This document shows, piece after piece, positions 53,801 through 62,974 of a DNA stretch of 64,000 nt (position 1 is its first letter; the number at the start of each line of letters is the position of its first letter). The position numbers were made by a program, and so were the translations under genes. The notes under the pieces were generated by a model that had not been told where the DNA came from, searched no databases, and was given only the letters and a program-made list of their open reading frames with translations. Source of the stretch: Hymenobacter duratus (GTDB lineage Bacteria > Bacteroidota > Bacteroidia > Cytophagales > Hymenobacteraceae); assembly GCF_014698995.1 (NCBI RefSeq), contig NZ_JACWZZ010000001.1, positions 1,694,501 to 1,758,500 on the forward strand, given 5' to 3'.

Positions 53801-54613
53801 ATGGATGTTATCCTTCGTCATCATGTATCTACCTACGGTGCTGGTACACAGCCACTAGTATTCGCTCATGGTTTTGGCACCGATCAACTGGCGTGGAACT
53901 ATGTGGCGCCGGCCTTCGCCGCCGACTACCGGGTGGTGCTCTTCGACCTGGTAGGAGCCGGCCGCTCCGACAAAGCCGCCTACGACTTCACGCGCTACCG
54001 CACCCTTGATGGCTATGTCACAGATTTGCTGGACCTATTGCGGGAACTGCAACTGCCCAAAGTGGTGTACGTCGGGCATTCGGTGAGCGGCATGATTGGG
54101 GTGCTGGCCGCCATCCGGGAGCCGGAGCTGTTCGAGCGGCTGGTGCTGCTAGCCGCTTCACCGTGCTACCTCAACGACGGCGACTACATCGGCGGGTTTG
54201 AGCCCGAGGATCTGGAAGAGCTGCTCGGCTTTATGGACCGCGACTACCTCAACTGGTCCAGCGCCATGGTGCCGTCCATTGTGGGCAGCGATATGCGCCC
54301 GGAGCTGCTCGATGAGGTGCTGGCCAGCTTCTCGCAGGTAGATCCGGCCGTGGCCCGCCAGTTTGCCCGCGCCACCTTCCTATCTGACTACCGGGGCGAG
54401 CTGGCCAAGCTGCAGGTGCCCGCGCTGGTTGTGCAGTGCGCCCACGATTCGGTGGCCCCGTCGGTGGTGGGCCACTACCTGCACGCACATCTATCGGGCA
54501 GCACCCTCAGCATCCTCGACACTACCGGGCACTACCCTCACCTAAATGCCCCGGTAGCCACCATTGCGGCACTGGAGCGCTACCTCCAAGCCGAGCAGTT
54601 AGCTACACAATAA
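53801..54613 (+). CDS. RsbQ/KAI2-like alpha/beta hydrolase
   Basis: Soluble alpha/beta hydrolase of 270 residues. The catalytic triad is visible: Ser94 in VGHSVSG, Asp216 in CAHDSVAP and His244 in TTGHYPHL, at almost the same positions as in Bacillus RsbQ (S96, D219, H247). The oxyanion region is FAHGFGTDQLAW. In Bacillus RsbQ works with the phosphatase RsbP to signal energy stress to sigma B; plant KAI2/D14 receptors share the fold. No partner phosphatase or sigma gene lies here, so the role is unknown. Preceded by a 267-bp AT-richer intergenic region in which I see no gene and no clear promoter. Confidence 0.9.
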   Translation: MDVILRHHVSTYGAGTQPLVFAHGFGTDQLAWNYVAPAFAADYRVVLFDLVGAGRSDKAAYDFTRYRTLDGYVTDLLDLLRELQLPKVVYVGHSVSGMIGVLAAIREPELFERLVLLAASPCYLNDGDYIGGFEPEDLEELLGFMDRDYLNWSSAMVPSIVGSDMRPELLDEVLASFSQVDPAVARQFARATFLSDYRGELAKLQVPALVVQCAHDSVAPSVVGHYLHAHLSGSTLSILDTTGHYPHLNAPVATIAALERYLQAEQLATQ

Positions 54614-54662
54614 ACAGCCCGCCAGTAATGCGTGCCGCACTTATTGTGGTACCAGAGGCAGC

Positions 54663-56723
54663 CTACTGCAGCAGTTTCCCGAACCCGGCTACTACGGCTA
54701 GTTCCGTCTGCCCGGCGGGTGCTTTGGCGGCTTCCAGCTGCTTTTTGGCAGCAGCCAACCATGCGGCCGAAGGAGCCGTGCCGCGCTCCAGCTGCGTGAG
54801 GCGCTCCAGGCCCAGCGTAGCCAGCAGGCGCAGCTGCGTGGAAAGCGGCGCGTATTCTGTAAGTGGAGCCGAAGTGGTAAGCAGCGGCTGCAGGCGGGTG
54901 TCGTTGGTTTGCCAGAGCGTGAGCTGCTCACGCAGGACTTTGAGGCGCGCGCGGGTAGCAGCCGTGCGTGGTAGCGCCGCGGTTTTGGCCGGGCGGGCCG
55001 CCAGCAGCGAATCGACGTGCCAGCCAAACTGCCGCGCCCCATCCGATTCGGCCGGGGCCGCATCCACGAGGCGGGTAAGCGGGGTCTGGGGCGTGTAGGT
55101 AAAACCCTGGAAGTGGCGCTTATATTCCTTCACGGGTTCCAGCACGTCGGCCAGGTTGCGCAAGGGAGCTAGTGCGGCCGGGTCGGGGCCAGCCATCTGG
55201 CGCAGCAGCTGTGCCGGGGCCTTGCGGTGCTGCAGGCCCAGCCCTTCCAGCTGCCCGGCAACGGCGGCGAGGCGGCGGTACATGTCCGGCACATCCGTAA
55301 CCGTGCGCGCCGACCACAGCCGCTCGGCCACAGCCGCAGCGCGGGGCCAGATGCGCGAATCCACGATGACACTGTCGGCAAACTCGGCCCACATGGTCGC
55401 CTCGCCGCCCAGAATCAGCTTCTGCTGCTCCGGAGTAAGGGGCGCGTCGGCGGGCAGCGGGTCGGTGGTGTAGCTGCTGGCGGCCGTCAGGTACAGGTCG
55501 AGGTAGTAGCCGCTGGACAGAATGGCGGGGTTGCCAGCCTTGGCGGCATCATACAGGCCCTTTTTGCCCCGCCAGCTCTGAATCACGGCGTTTTGGGGCA
55601 GGCCGGGGCCCAGAATTTCGTCCCAGCCCACCATCTTCTTGTTGTACTTCGTGACGATGGTCAGCACCCGGCGGTTGAAGTAGGTCTGCAGCGCGTGCTT
55701 GTCGAGGGTTTTGCCATCGGCTTTCAGGTATCCTTTTTCGCGGGCAAACTGCATGATGCGCGGGCTTTTGCGCCACTGCCGCCCGTCGTTCTCGTCGCCA
55801 CCGATGTGGAAGTAAGGGTCGGGGAACAGGGCCGTCATTTCCGCAAAAAGCGTGTCCAGCAGCTCGTAGGTGCTTTCCTTGGTGGGGTCGATGGCCATGT
55901 TGGCGGTGCGCCAGCTCTGGTACACGCCGTAGATGGAGTCGTTGGAAGCCAGCTGCGGATAAGCAGCCATCCAGGCAATAGTGTGGCTGGGCACATCGAA
56001 CTCGGGCAGCACCCGGATGCCGCGGGCGGCGGCGTAGCGCAGCACGTCGCGCACCTGCTGCTGTGTGTAGTGCTGGCCGCTCACTTCGTGCAGGCGCGGT
56101 AGCACCTTGCTTTCCACCCGAAAACCCTGGTCGTCGGAGAGGTGCCAGTGAAACACGTTCAGCTTCACGGCGGCCATAGCGTCCAGATTGCGCTTAATCA
56201 CGGATACCGGCATAAAGTGACGGGACGCGTCAATCAGCAGCCCGCGCCACGCGAAGCGCGGCTGGTCCTGAATATCGACTTCGGGGAGCACTGAATGGCG
56301 GCCTTCAGGCTGCGGCAATTGTTCCAGCGTAGCCAGCGCGTGCAGCACGCCCAGGCTGGTGGGCGCATCAATCAATACGCCCGTGGGCGTGACGCGCAGA
56401 CTGTACCGCTCCTCATCCCCGTTTTCCGGCTTCCCGATGCTACCGTACCGGATTTGCAGCGGCACGGCGCCGGCTGGTGCCACACCGCTGCCCACGTTGC
56501 GGTGCAACCGCACGAGCGTGCGCAGCACGGCGGCTGTCAGGTCGGCATCGAGCGGGCCCTGCAGCTCCGGTTTCAGCATCAGCTTCCAGCTCAGACTGCC
56601 CGTACCCCAGCGCACCGAAGTCGGGACCGGCATCAGGTGGCGGGTGGCCGGGGCCGATTGAGCAACCGCCGCAGTGGTGCAAAGCCACAGCAGAAACAGG
56701 GCAGCAGAAAAGCGAAAACGCAT
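54663..56723 (-). CDS. GH20 beta-N-acetylhexosaminidase
   Basis: Exported glycosidase of 686 residues that removes terminal N-acetylglucosamine or N-acetylgalactosamine by substrate-assisted catalysis. It has a signal peptide (ending TTAAVAQ), the GH20b N-terminal domain (about 25-145), and the catalytic barrel with the typical GLLIDASRHFMPV and LNVFHWHLSDDQGFRVE. The Asp-Glu catalytic pair is in FHIGGDENDG. The C-terminal region (about 540-686) is extra and helical. The upstream in-frame Met at 56768 would add a non-signal segment. Convergent with the alpha/beta-hydrolase gene. Confidence 0.94.
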   Translation of the reverse strand: MRFRFSAALFLLWLCTTAAVAQSAPATRHLMPVPTSVRWGTGSLSWKLMLKPELQGPLDADLTAAVLRTLVRLHRNVGSGVAPAGAVPLQIRYGSIGKPENGDEERYSLRVTPTGVLIDAPTSLGVLHALATLEQLPQPEGRHSVLPEVDIQDQPRFAWRGLLIDASRHFMPVSVIKRNLDAMAAVKLNVFHWHLSDDQGFRVESKVLPRLHEVSGQHYTQQQVRDVLRYAAARGIRVLPEFDVPSHTIAWMAAYPQLASNDSIYGVYQSWRTANMAIDPTKESTYELLDTLFAEMTALFPDPYFHIGGDENDGRQWRKSPRIMQFAREKGYLKADGKTLDKHALQTYFNRRVLTIVTKYNKKMVGWDEILGPGLPQNAVIQSWRGKKGLYDAAKAGNPAILSSGYYLDLYLTAASSYTTDPLPADAPLTPEQQKLILGGEATMWAEFADSVIVDSRIWPRAAAVAERLWSARTVTDVPDMYRRLAAVAGQLEGLGLQHRKAPAQLLRQMAGPDPAALAPLRNLADVLEPVKEYKRHFQGFTYTPQTPLTRLVDAAPAESDGARQFGWHVDSLLAARPAKTAALPRTAATRARLKVLREQLTLWQTNDTRLQPLLTTSAPLTEYAPLSTQLRLLATLGLERLTQLERGTAPSAAWLAAAKKQLEAAKAPAGQTELAVVAGFGKLLQ

Positions 56724-57048
56724 ACGCGGGTAGGGTGGGGTGGAGGCGAAAGATACGGCACAGCGCATCGGGGGGCATCAAGCAGCATTCGTGCCGGAGG
56801 CAGGGGGCAGGCTGCGCCAACCGCTTCGGGCCGACGCAGGTGGCCATGCTCGGCGGCCACTGCCTGCTGATAGCCAGTGCCATAACCCGCGCAAGTACCC
56901 CGGCCACATACGGTGCCGCTACCCGGTGCCGCCCGAAACCGCGCTGCTACTCGACAGCAAGCCAACCTGCTCCCAAGCAACGCTCAGCAGCACGCTTTCG
57001 ACGATTGATAAGTGCTATATCGGGCAGAGAAGTAAGCTCTGTGCGAGC
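56724..57048. other. Intergenic region with no supported gene
   Basis: About 325 bp between the GH20 gene and the DUF58 gene. Several frames run through it on both strands but none shows a family motif, signal peptide or start context. No hairpin with a T-run was found for the DUF58 operon end. Confidence 0.5.
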
Positions 57049-58407
57049 TCAGATCAAGCCGCGGGACTTGAATTCCAGGTATTTGTTGATGGTATTCACC
57101 GTCAGGTGCTGAGGCGCCGTGAGCAGGGCGTGAATGCCGTAGCGGTTCAGCTCCCGCACAATCTGACGCTTTTCCTGCGCGAATTTCTCGGCAATGGTCT
57201 GGTTGTAGACGTCCTGCGTGGTTTCGGCGGGAGCGTCCAGAAACGCGCGCAGCTCCGTATTTTCGAAGAAGACCACCAGTAGCAGGTGGTCTTTGGCCAT
57301 GCGCCGTAGGTAGGGCAGCTGGCGCTGCATACCGCTAAGTGTCTCGAAATTGGTAAATAGAATCAGCAGGCTGCGCTGCCGGATGTTATTCCGGACACTG
57401 ATATAGAGCCGCTCATAGTCGGTTTCAAGGTACTTGGTGCGCTGGCGGTAGAGCACTTCCAGCAACTTGCGCATGTGGCCGCCGCGTCGGTCGGCAGGCA
57501 GCACGGTGCCGGGTTGGTGCGAAAACGTAATCAGGCCGGCCTTGTCGTGCTTCAGAATGGCAATGTTGCTCACTACCAGCGTGGCATTGATGGCGTAATC
57601 GAGCAGGCTGAGGCCCTCAAACGGCATCCGCATCACCCGGCCTTTATCAATGAGGCAGTATACCTGCTGGGCGCGCTCGTCCTGGTAGTGGTTGACGACC
57701 AGTGCATCGGCGGCATAGCCGGTGGTAGCGCGGCGGGCCGTGGCTTTCCAGTTGATGGCGCGCGTGTCGTCGCCGGCCACATACGGCCGAATCTGCTCAA
57801 ATTCCAGACTGTGGCCCACCCGCCGGATACGTTTGACGCCCACTTCCGTCAGGCGGTTGCTGATAGCCAGCAGCTCATACTGCCGCATCTGCAGAAACGA
57901 CGGATATACGGGCACCGTACGAGCGGCATCAAACCGAAACCGCCGCCGCGCTAGTCCCAGCGGCGACGCAACGTATACGTTCACGGCCCCAAACTCATAC
58001 TCGCCCCGCTTCACCGGCCGCAGCTGGTAGCGGATTATATGCGTCTCGCCAGCGGCAATGGAGGCCCGAAACAGCACGTCGCGTCGCTGAAACTGGTGCG
58101 GTATCTCATCAATGGTTTCGGTATGGACCGGAAAGCGGTAGTGGTTTTCGAGGTAGATGCTGACGTCGTTGTCGGAGCCGTTGGCGAGCTTGTCGCCGAG
58201 TACGCGCCGCCCGAACACGTGCCCGGCCACACCATTTTGCGCCGGCGCATACAGTAGCAGCACATCCAGCCCGGCCAGCGCCGCCAGCAGCCCCAGCGCC
58301 ACCTGCACCGGTGCCAGCCAGCCCGGCAGAAAGAACGCCACCACCAGTCCCAGAGTCAGGACGGTGAGGAGCAGAAAGAAGCGGCGGGTAAGGAAGAAGG
58401 ATTTCAA
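57049..58407 (-). CDS. DUF58 domain protein
   Basis: A 452-residue protein with two N-terminal helices (about 10-29 and 34-52) and a DUF58 domain. The DUF58 signature region is EFEQIRPYVAGDDTRAINWKATAR (residues about 200-225), followed by a vWA-like Rossmann part (QVYCLIDKGRVM, LLILFTNFETLSGM). DUF58 proteins are typically coupled to MoxR AAA+ ATPases, here encoded just upstream in transcription (140 bp, containing a palindromic repeat). Role unknown; a chaperone-assisted assembly or cell-envelope function is often suggested. Confidence 0.93.
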   Translation of the reverse strand: MKSFFLTRRFFLLLTVLTLGLVVAFFLPGWLAPVQVALGLLAALAGLDVLLLYAPAQNGVAGHVFGRRVLGDKLANGSDNDVSIYLENHYRFPVHTETIDEIPHQFQRRDVLFRASIAAGETHIIRYQLRPVKRGEYEFGAVNVYVASPLGLARRRFRFDAARTVPVYPSFLQMRQYELLAISNRLTEVGVKRIRRVGHSLEFEQIRPYVAGDDTRAINWKATARRATTGYAADALVVNHYQDERAQQVYCLIDKGRVMRMPFEGLSLLDYAINATLVVSNIAILKHDKAGLITFSHQPGTVLPADRRGGHMRKLLEVLYRQRTKYLETDYERLYISVRNNIRQRSLLILFTNFETLSGMQRQLPYLRRMAKDHLLLVVFFENTELRAFLDAPAETTQDVYNQTIAEKFAQEKRQIVRELNRYGIHALLTAPQHLTVNTINKYLEFKSRGLI

Positions 58408-58427
58408 GATGAGGAATAGAATTGACA

Positions 58428-58530
58428 GACCGTCATGCTGAGCGAAGCCGAAGCTTCTCTACCGCTTCGTTGTAATGGTAATTGATTAGCCAGAGGTAGA
58501 GATGCTTCGGCTTCGCTCAGCATGACGGTC
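58428..58530. repeat. REP-like inverted repeat
   Basis: Two 36-bp arms (58428-58463 and 58495-58530) match in 35 positions and are separated by 31 bp. The core CGTCATGCTGAGCGAAGCCG is related to the core CGTCATTCCGAGCGAAG of the element at 7-151. It sits between the DUF58 and MoxR genes. Confidence 0.88.
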
Positions 58531-58547
58531 AGTTGCATGCATGTACG

Positions 58548-59606
58548 CTACCGGGGAACCTCAATCTGCTGCAGAATCTGCTTCACAATGTCGTCGGCGG
58601 TGTGGCCTTCCATTTCGCGCTCCGGCGTGAGCTGAATGCGGTGGCGCAGCACCGGCGCGGCCAGGTACTGAATGTCTTCGGGCGTCACGAAGTCGCGGCC
58701 GCGCAGGGCAGCCAGGGCTTTGGCCCCATTGAGCAGCGCCAGCGAGGCCCTCGGTGAAGCGCCCAGATACAGGCCTTTGTGGGCACGGGTCTGGCCTACC
58801 ACGCGGGCAATATATTCGAGCAGCTTGGGCTCCACGTGCTGGCGGCGCACCTGTTCGCGCAGGCCCTTCAGGTCGGTGGCCGTGAGTACGGCGCGCACTG
58901 CCTCCAGCGGTGTGCCGCCAAAGCCGGTGTGGTGGCCCTGCAGAATGGCTATTTCCTCTTCTACGGTTGGGTAGCCCACGTTCAGCTTGAACAGAAACCG
59001 GTCGAGTTGGGCCTCCGGGAGGCGGTAGGTGCCTTCCTGCTCAATCGGGTTCTGGGTGGCCAGCACCATGAACGGCTCCGGCACGGTGTAGCGGGTGCCA
59101 TCCTGCGTTACCTGCCGCTCCTCCATCACCTCAAACAGCGCCGACTGCGTCTTGGCCGGGGCCCGGTTGATTTCATCAATCAGGACAACGCTGGCAAAAA
59201 TAGGACCGGGCCGAAACTCGAATTCCGCCTTGTTCGGCCGGAAAACCGAGGTGCCCAGTACGTCAGAAGGCATCAGGTCGGGGGTGAACTGCAGGCGGCT
59301 GAAGGGCACTTCCAGCGTGCGGGAAAGCAGCTTGGCGGTAAGCGTTTTGGCAACGCCCGGCACGCCTTCCAGCAGCACGTGCCCATCGGCCAGAATGGCG
59401 GTGAGCAGCAGCTCCGCCAGCGCCTGCTGGCCGACTATCACCTTGCCCAACTCCTGCCGGATAGCATCGGCGTGGCGGGCCAGGTGGCTGAGGTCAGTGC
59501 GGGAAGTGAAGGGCGCGGCGGCAGGGGCATCATGATTTGGTTGCGCCGCAGGTTGTATGCCCTCGGCGTTGGGGGCCGGCATACCGGGAATCAGATTATT
59601 TTCCAT
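58548..59606 (-). CDS. MoxR-family AAA+ ATPase
   Basis: AAA+ ATPase of 352 residues. Walker A is LLEGVPGVAKTLT, Walker B is VVLIDEINRAPAKTQSALFEVMEE, sensor 1 is MVLATQNPIEQEGTYRLPEAQLDRF, and the C-terminal lid has LGASPRASLALLNGAKALAA. The N terminus has a short Pro/Ala-rich extension. MoxR proteins act as chaperones that insert cofactors or remodel partners with vWA/DUF58 domains. First of the two downstream genes in this cluster; the DUF4350 gene ends 169 bp upstream in the transcript. Confidence 0.95.
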   Translation of the reverse strand: MENNLIPGMPAPNAEGIQPAAQPNHDAPAAAPFTSRTDLSHLARHADAIRQELGKVIVGQQALAELLLTAILADGHVLLEGVPGVAKTLTAKLLSRTLEVPFSRLQFTPDLMPSDVLGTSVFRPNKAEFEFRPGPIFASVVLIDEINRAPAKTQSALFEVMEERQVTQDGTRYTVPEPFMVLATQNPIEQEGTYRLPEAQLDRFLFKLNVGYPTVEEEIAILQGHHTGFGGTPLEAVRAVLTATDLKGLREQVRRQHVEPKLLEYIARVVGQTRAHKGLYLGASPRASLALLNGAKALAALRGRDFVTPEDIQYLAAPVLRHRIQLTPEREMEGHTADDIVKQILQQIEVPR

Positions 59607-59774
59607 CTTGAAAATCGAAAGCAGAGTGAGTGTCAGGTAGAGGAAAAATGTATTGAAATAATTTCATATGAACGGAGGAATATTTATCGATAATATAAAT
59701 TCAAATGTCATATGGGCCGAAATGGAATAGTTATAAAACGGTAAAAGGCAATTAGTGTGCTCAGTGCAATTTTT

Positions 59775-61160
59775 TTAAGATGCCATCTTGCGGAACTCAT
59801 TCAGTGCTTTGTTGAGCGCCAGGAGTTCTGCGTCCGTTACCTGTGGAGCCGTGAGCAGATAGTTGATGCGCCGCACCAACGCATCCACTTCAGGGCGGGG
59901 AACACCGGCTTTCTGGGCCAGCCGCTCCCGGGCAGATTCGTCGTTCAGGTCGAGGCCGGGCTCATGAAAACGAGTCCGCAAATGCTCCAGAAACAGCCCG
60001 ACCTTTTTCTCAGCAATTGGCAGGTGGCTAGTGCCCTGCCGGTAGAGGCTGGCAATGGTGCGCGTGAAAAGAAGCGTGGTATTAGGAAGCGGCCGTAGCA
60101 CCGGAATGACACGCTGCCGCCGCCGGGCCTCAAACGCCACGAACAGCAACGACCCAAGCATCACTAAATACAACGCCCAGCGCAGCGCATCGTGGGCCAG
60201 CACTACCCGCAACAGCGTTTGTTCTTCATGCCGTCCCTGTTTCTGATATTCGTCCCACCATACTGTGCGGCCGGCCGGCAGGTACGAAAGCGCCGCAAAA
60301 GCAAAGGGAGAGGTAGCAGGCTGCAGCACGAAGTAGTTGGTGAAAGCCAGCGGCACGGTGCAGAGGTAGAAATGTCCGCGGCCATGCGGCATGCGCACCA
60401 GCACCGCCCGCCCGGCTGTATCGGCGGCAAGCAGGGTGGCGGGCATGGCACTGTCGGGCAGCAGGCGGTAGGAGGTGCCCAGCGCGGGCAGACTAAAATT
60501 CCGGCGCCTGGTCTGGCGGGCCAGGGCTGGGTTGGTAAGCCGAAACACGGTAGAGTCCTTCAGCAGCGTATTTGCCGAAGCGCCCTTCAGGCGCGGGCGA
60601 CTCACGAAAGGAGCGGTGCGGAAGCCCAGCGTATCGGCGAAATGGGCATCAAACTGCTCAGCGGCAATGAATACGTCGTTGCCGCGGGCCACATGGCGCA
60701 GCAGCGAGCGGCAATCGGACCCGCTTAACTCAAAGGCATCATCCACAAAAAGATAGGTCGATTTGGGGAAGCCGGATTCGGCCAGACCCGCCATGTAGTC
60801 GGCCTCGCCGGTGGCCACCTCTCCGGGGCTGGCAGTAGCGGGCTCAGTGGCGGTGGTATCGGGCTGGCTGCTCTGCGCCTCCATGGTATCGGCGGCAGCA
60901 GTATCGGCAAGGGACACCGTTGTCTCATCTTCCCCCTCAATCTGGCTATAAATGGGTACGCGCACCTGTTTTACGTCGCGCTTCGCTACGCCCAGCACCT
61001 CGGGCAGCACGTCGTAGAGCACGTAGGTGCCGTAAGGAATCTTGTCCTTGTTCTGGAAAGTTGGGGTCCAGTTGAGCGGCTTGGGACGGTAATATTCCAC
61101 GGCCACATACGCCCCAAACAGCAGCGCCAACCCCAGCAGATACCAACGGAAAGTGGTCAT
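59775..61160 (-). CDS. DUF4350 domain membrane protein
   Basis: A 461-residue protein with an N-terminal helix (MTTFRWYLLGLALLFGAYVAVEYY), then a periplasmic region with the DUF4350 pattern (LNWTPTFQNKDKIPYGTYVLYDVLPEVL) and a long Thr/Ser/Ala-rich loop (about 75-125), the GATase-like region, and one helix (about 345-365, ALRWALYLVMLGSLLFVAFEA) before a cytoplasmic helical tail (about 370-461). Start 61160 follows DUF4129's stop (14 bp). Proteins of this type accompany MoxR/DUF58 genes in many Bacteroidota. Confidence 0.87.
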   Translation of the reverse strand: MTTFRWYLLGLALLFGAYVAVEYYRPKPLNWTPTFQNKDKIPYGTYVLYDVLPEVLGVAKRDVKQVRVPIYSQIEGEDETTVSLADTAAADTMEAQSSQPDTTATEPATASPGEVATGEADYMAGLAESGFPKSTYLFVDDAFELSGSDCRSLLRHVARGNDVFIAAEQFDAHFADTLGFRTAPFVSRPRLKGASANTLLKDSTVFRLTNPALARQTRRRNFSLPALGTSYRLLPDSAMPATLLAADTAGRAVLVRMPHGRGHFYLCTVPLAFTNYFVLQPATSPFAFAALSYLPAGRTVWWDEYQKQGRHEEQTLLRVVLAHDALRWALYLVMLGSLLFVAFEARRRQRVIPVLRPLPNTTLLFTRTIASLYRQGTSHLPIAEKKVGLFLEHLRTRFHEPGLDLNDESARERLAQKAGVPRPEVDALVRRINYLLTAPQVTDAELLALNKALNEFRKMAS

Positions 61161-61174
61161 GGTCCAGAAGTAGA

Positions 61175-61939
61175 TCAGGCGGCGCGGCGGCCCGAGTGGA
61201 GTAGTTGCTGAAAAGCCAGGCGGGTGGCGCGGGCCTGGGCGTAGTGTGTGGGCGTGATGTCGTCCAGCTCCCCGTACCACACGTAGTCGAACTGCCGGGT
61301 CAGCTCCTGAAAAGCCTCGGGCAGCGGGCCGGCAGGCAGCTCGAACAGATAGTCGTGGTTGGTTTTGTCAGGCTGCCAGCGGATGAGGTTCTGGTCGGCG
61401 AGCTGCTTGAGCACGTGCAGATACCCCAGACGCACGGCCAGCCGGTAGTTGCTTTCTGCTTCTGCTGCGGCCAGCAGGGCATCGAAGTCCTGCCCGTGAA
61501 TGTCCTCGGCCTGCACATCGTAGGCTAGCGCCCCCGGGCGCGGACTGCGGCCAAAGGCGCGTGTAATATCTACCTGCATCAGCTTCAGCACCACAAACAC
61601 CAGGGCGGCTACCAGCCCGGCGTAGATGCCGTATTCCCACACCAGCTTGCCGGGGCGCGTTTCCAGCAGGTCAGAAACCCATTGCCAGAAGTGCCGCCAG
61701 AGCAATTCCCAGCTGCTTTGCTCGCTCTTCACCTCCACATACTGGAACTCCCGCTGCTGCCGAAAGGCCCGCAGCCGCTCGGGTGCTGGCTGCCGCAGCT
61801 TTACCGGCGTAGTCTGGTCGGGAGGCAGGGTATACGTGGCGGCGGCATTGCGGGGGCGTTGGGCCGCTACCGGCGGGGCCGCCAACGCCAGCAAAACCAG
61901 CAGCAGGCAGCCTTGACGAAAAAACAGAGAAACAGACAC
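61175..61939 (-). CDS. DUF4129 domain membrane protein
   Basis: A 254-residue protein with a signal peptide (ending PPVAAQ), a periplasmic part, one helix (about 104-122, WEYGIYAGLVAALVFVVLKLMQV) and a cytoplasmic domain with the DUF4129 region (NYRLAVRLGYLHVLKQLADQ, WQPDKTNHDYLFEL, FDYVWYGE). This matches the usual length and topology of DUF4129 in transglutaminase/MoxR-linked operons. Coupled closely to the DUF4350 gene. Confidence 0.88.
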   Translation of the reverse strand: MSVSLFFRQGCLLLVLLALAAPPVAAQRPRNAAATYTLPPDQTTPVKLRQPAPERLRAFRQQREFQYVEVKSEQSSWELLWRHFWQWVSDLLETRPGKLVWEYGIYAGLVAALVFVVLKLMQVDITRAFGRSPRPGALAYDVQAEDIHGQDFDALLAAAEAESNYRLAVRLGYLHVLKQLADQNLIRWQPDKTNHDYLFELPAGPLPEAFQELTRQFDYVWYGELDDITPTHYAQARATRLAFQQLLHSGRRAA

Positions 61940-62000
61940 GACAGGCAGCAGCTACAGACAGGCGAAAAGCCGGAAGAACAGGGGCAGGAAGCCGAACCGG

Positions 62001-62933
62001 CTAATATTCGCCTTCCTCATCGGGGCGGAAGGCGTGGTTGTGGGCCACCGGTGCCGGGCCAGTGCCCAGACTATCCACGAGCGTGCGCAGGCCCACGCCT
62101 TCTTTGCGCTCTACCAGATTGAAATACTGAAACATAATAGCAAGCAGCAGCGGGGTGTAGAGCAGCATTCTGGCCACCGAAGCCACAATATTGGCCGCCA
62201 GCATCAGCGCATCAGACCCCAGCCAGGACCAGTGCATCACTTTCCCGATGATGGCGACATACTGCGGAACCTGCAGGATGGCGCCCAGCAAACCGATAAT
62301 GAGCGACATCACGAAGGTCAGGCCAAACGTCGACCACCATTTGCCACTCATCAGGTTCAGGCTGCGCCTGATAGAACTATCGGAGCCCTGGTCTTCAAAT
62401 ACCTGTATTGCCCAAACGAGGCTCAGGGCAACACCCAGATAAATGCCCGGGATAAACAGAAGAACGAATCCTATCAGGGAAATGATGATGACCAGCACCG
62501 TGGACAGCAGCATGCGCGGCGAGTGGCGCCGTATTTCCTGCCATACCAACTGCGGTGTAACTTCCTGGGTTGGCTCCAGCGCCATTCGCACGCGCACATA
62601 GCTGTACACGGTAGCCCCCAGCACCACATAAGACAGCAGCATGGCCAGCATGCCCAGCCAGTAAGACGTGCCAAAGCCGTTGAACTGGCTTAGTTGAGAA
62701 AAACGATCTGCTGGAGAAGCGGTAGCCGATGCCTGGTCGAGCTGGCCCCACATCTGGCTCTGGGATATGCCAACGGCCACGCCCATTACCAGAGTCAGCG
62801 GCAGCACGAAGTAGAGCAGGCACTTGCCCAGGGGCCGCCAGTGTGCCCCCAAAAACTCAAACGTAGCCCCGATTTTGGCGCCAAAGTCCCGCTCCAGGCG
62901 AAAGTCAGATTCGCGGGTAAATTTTGCTTGCAT
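62001..62933 (-). CDS. Multi-pass membrane protein of the MoxR cluster
   Basis: A 310-residue membrane protein with a soluble N terminus (MQAKFTRESDFRLERDFGAKIGAT) and six helices (about 38-58, 92-116, 145-170, 175-185, 218-240 and 260-285). Loop segments include EVTPQLVWQEIRRHSPRML, SLVWAIQVFEDQGSDSSIRRSLNLMSGKWW and LVERKEGVGLRTLVDSLG. The pattern IxxS..LMxGxWW resembles GlpQ/DUF975-type membrane domains, but the family is not clear. The frame continues upstream to 63410 antisense-like to the SpoIIM gene and is not coding there. Follows the SpoIIM-like gene by 41 bp. Confidence 0.82.
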   Translation of the reverse strand: MQAKFTRESDFRLERDFGAKIGATFEFLGAHWRPLGKCLLYFVLPLTLVMGVAVGISQSQMWGQLDQASATASPADRFSQLSQFNGFGTSYWLGMLAMLLSYVVLGATVYSYVRVRMALEPTQEVTPQLVWQEIRRHSPRMLLSTVLVIIISLIGFVLLFIPGIYLGVALSLVWAIQVFEDQGSDSSIRRSLNLMSGKWWSTFGLTFVMSLIIGLLGAILQVPQYVAIIGKVMHWSWLGSDALMLAANIVASVARMLLYTPLLLAIMFQYFNLVERKEGVGLRTLVDSLGTGPAPVAHNHAFRPDEEGEY

Positions 62934-62974
62934 AACTACTGTCCTGAGGGGTGATGCGCGGCCGGGCCGGCTGC

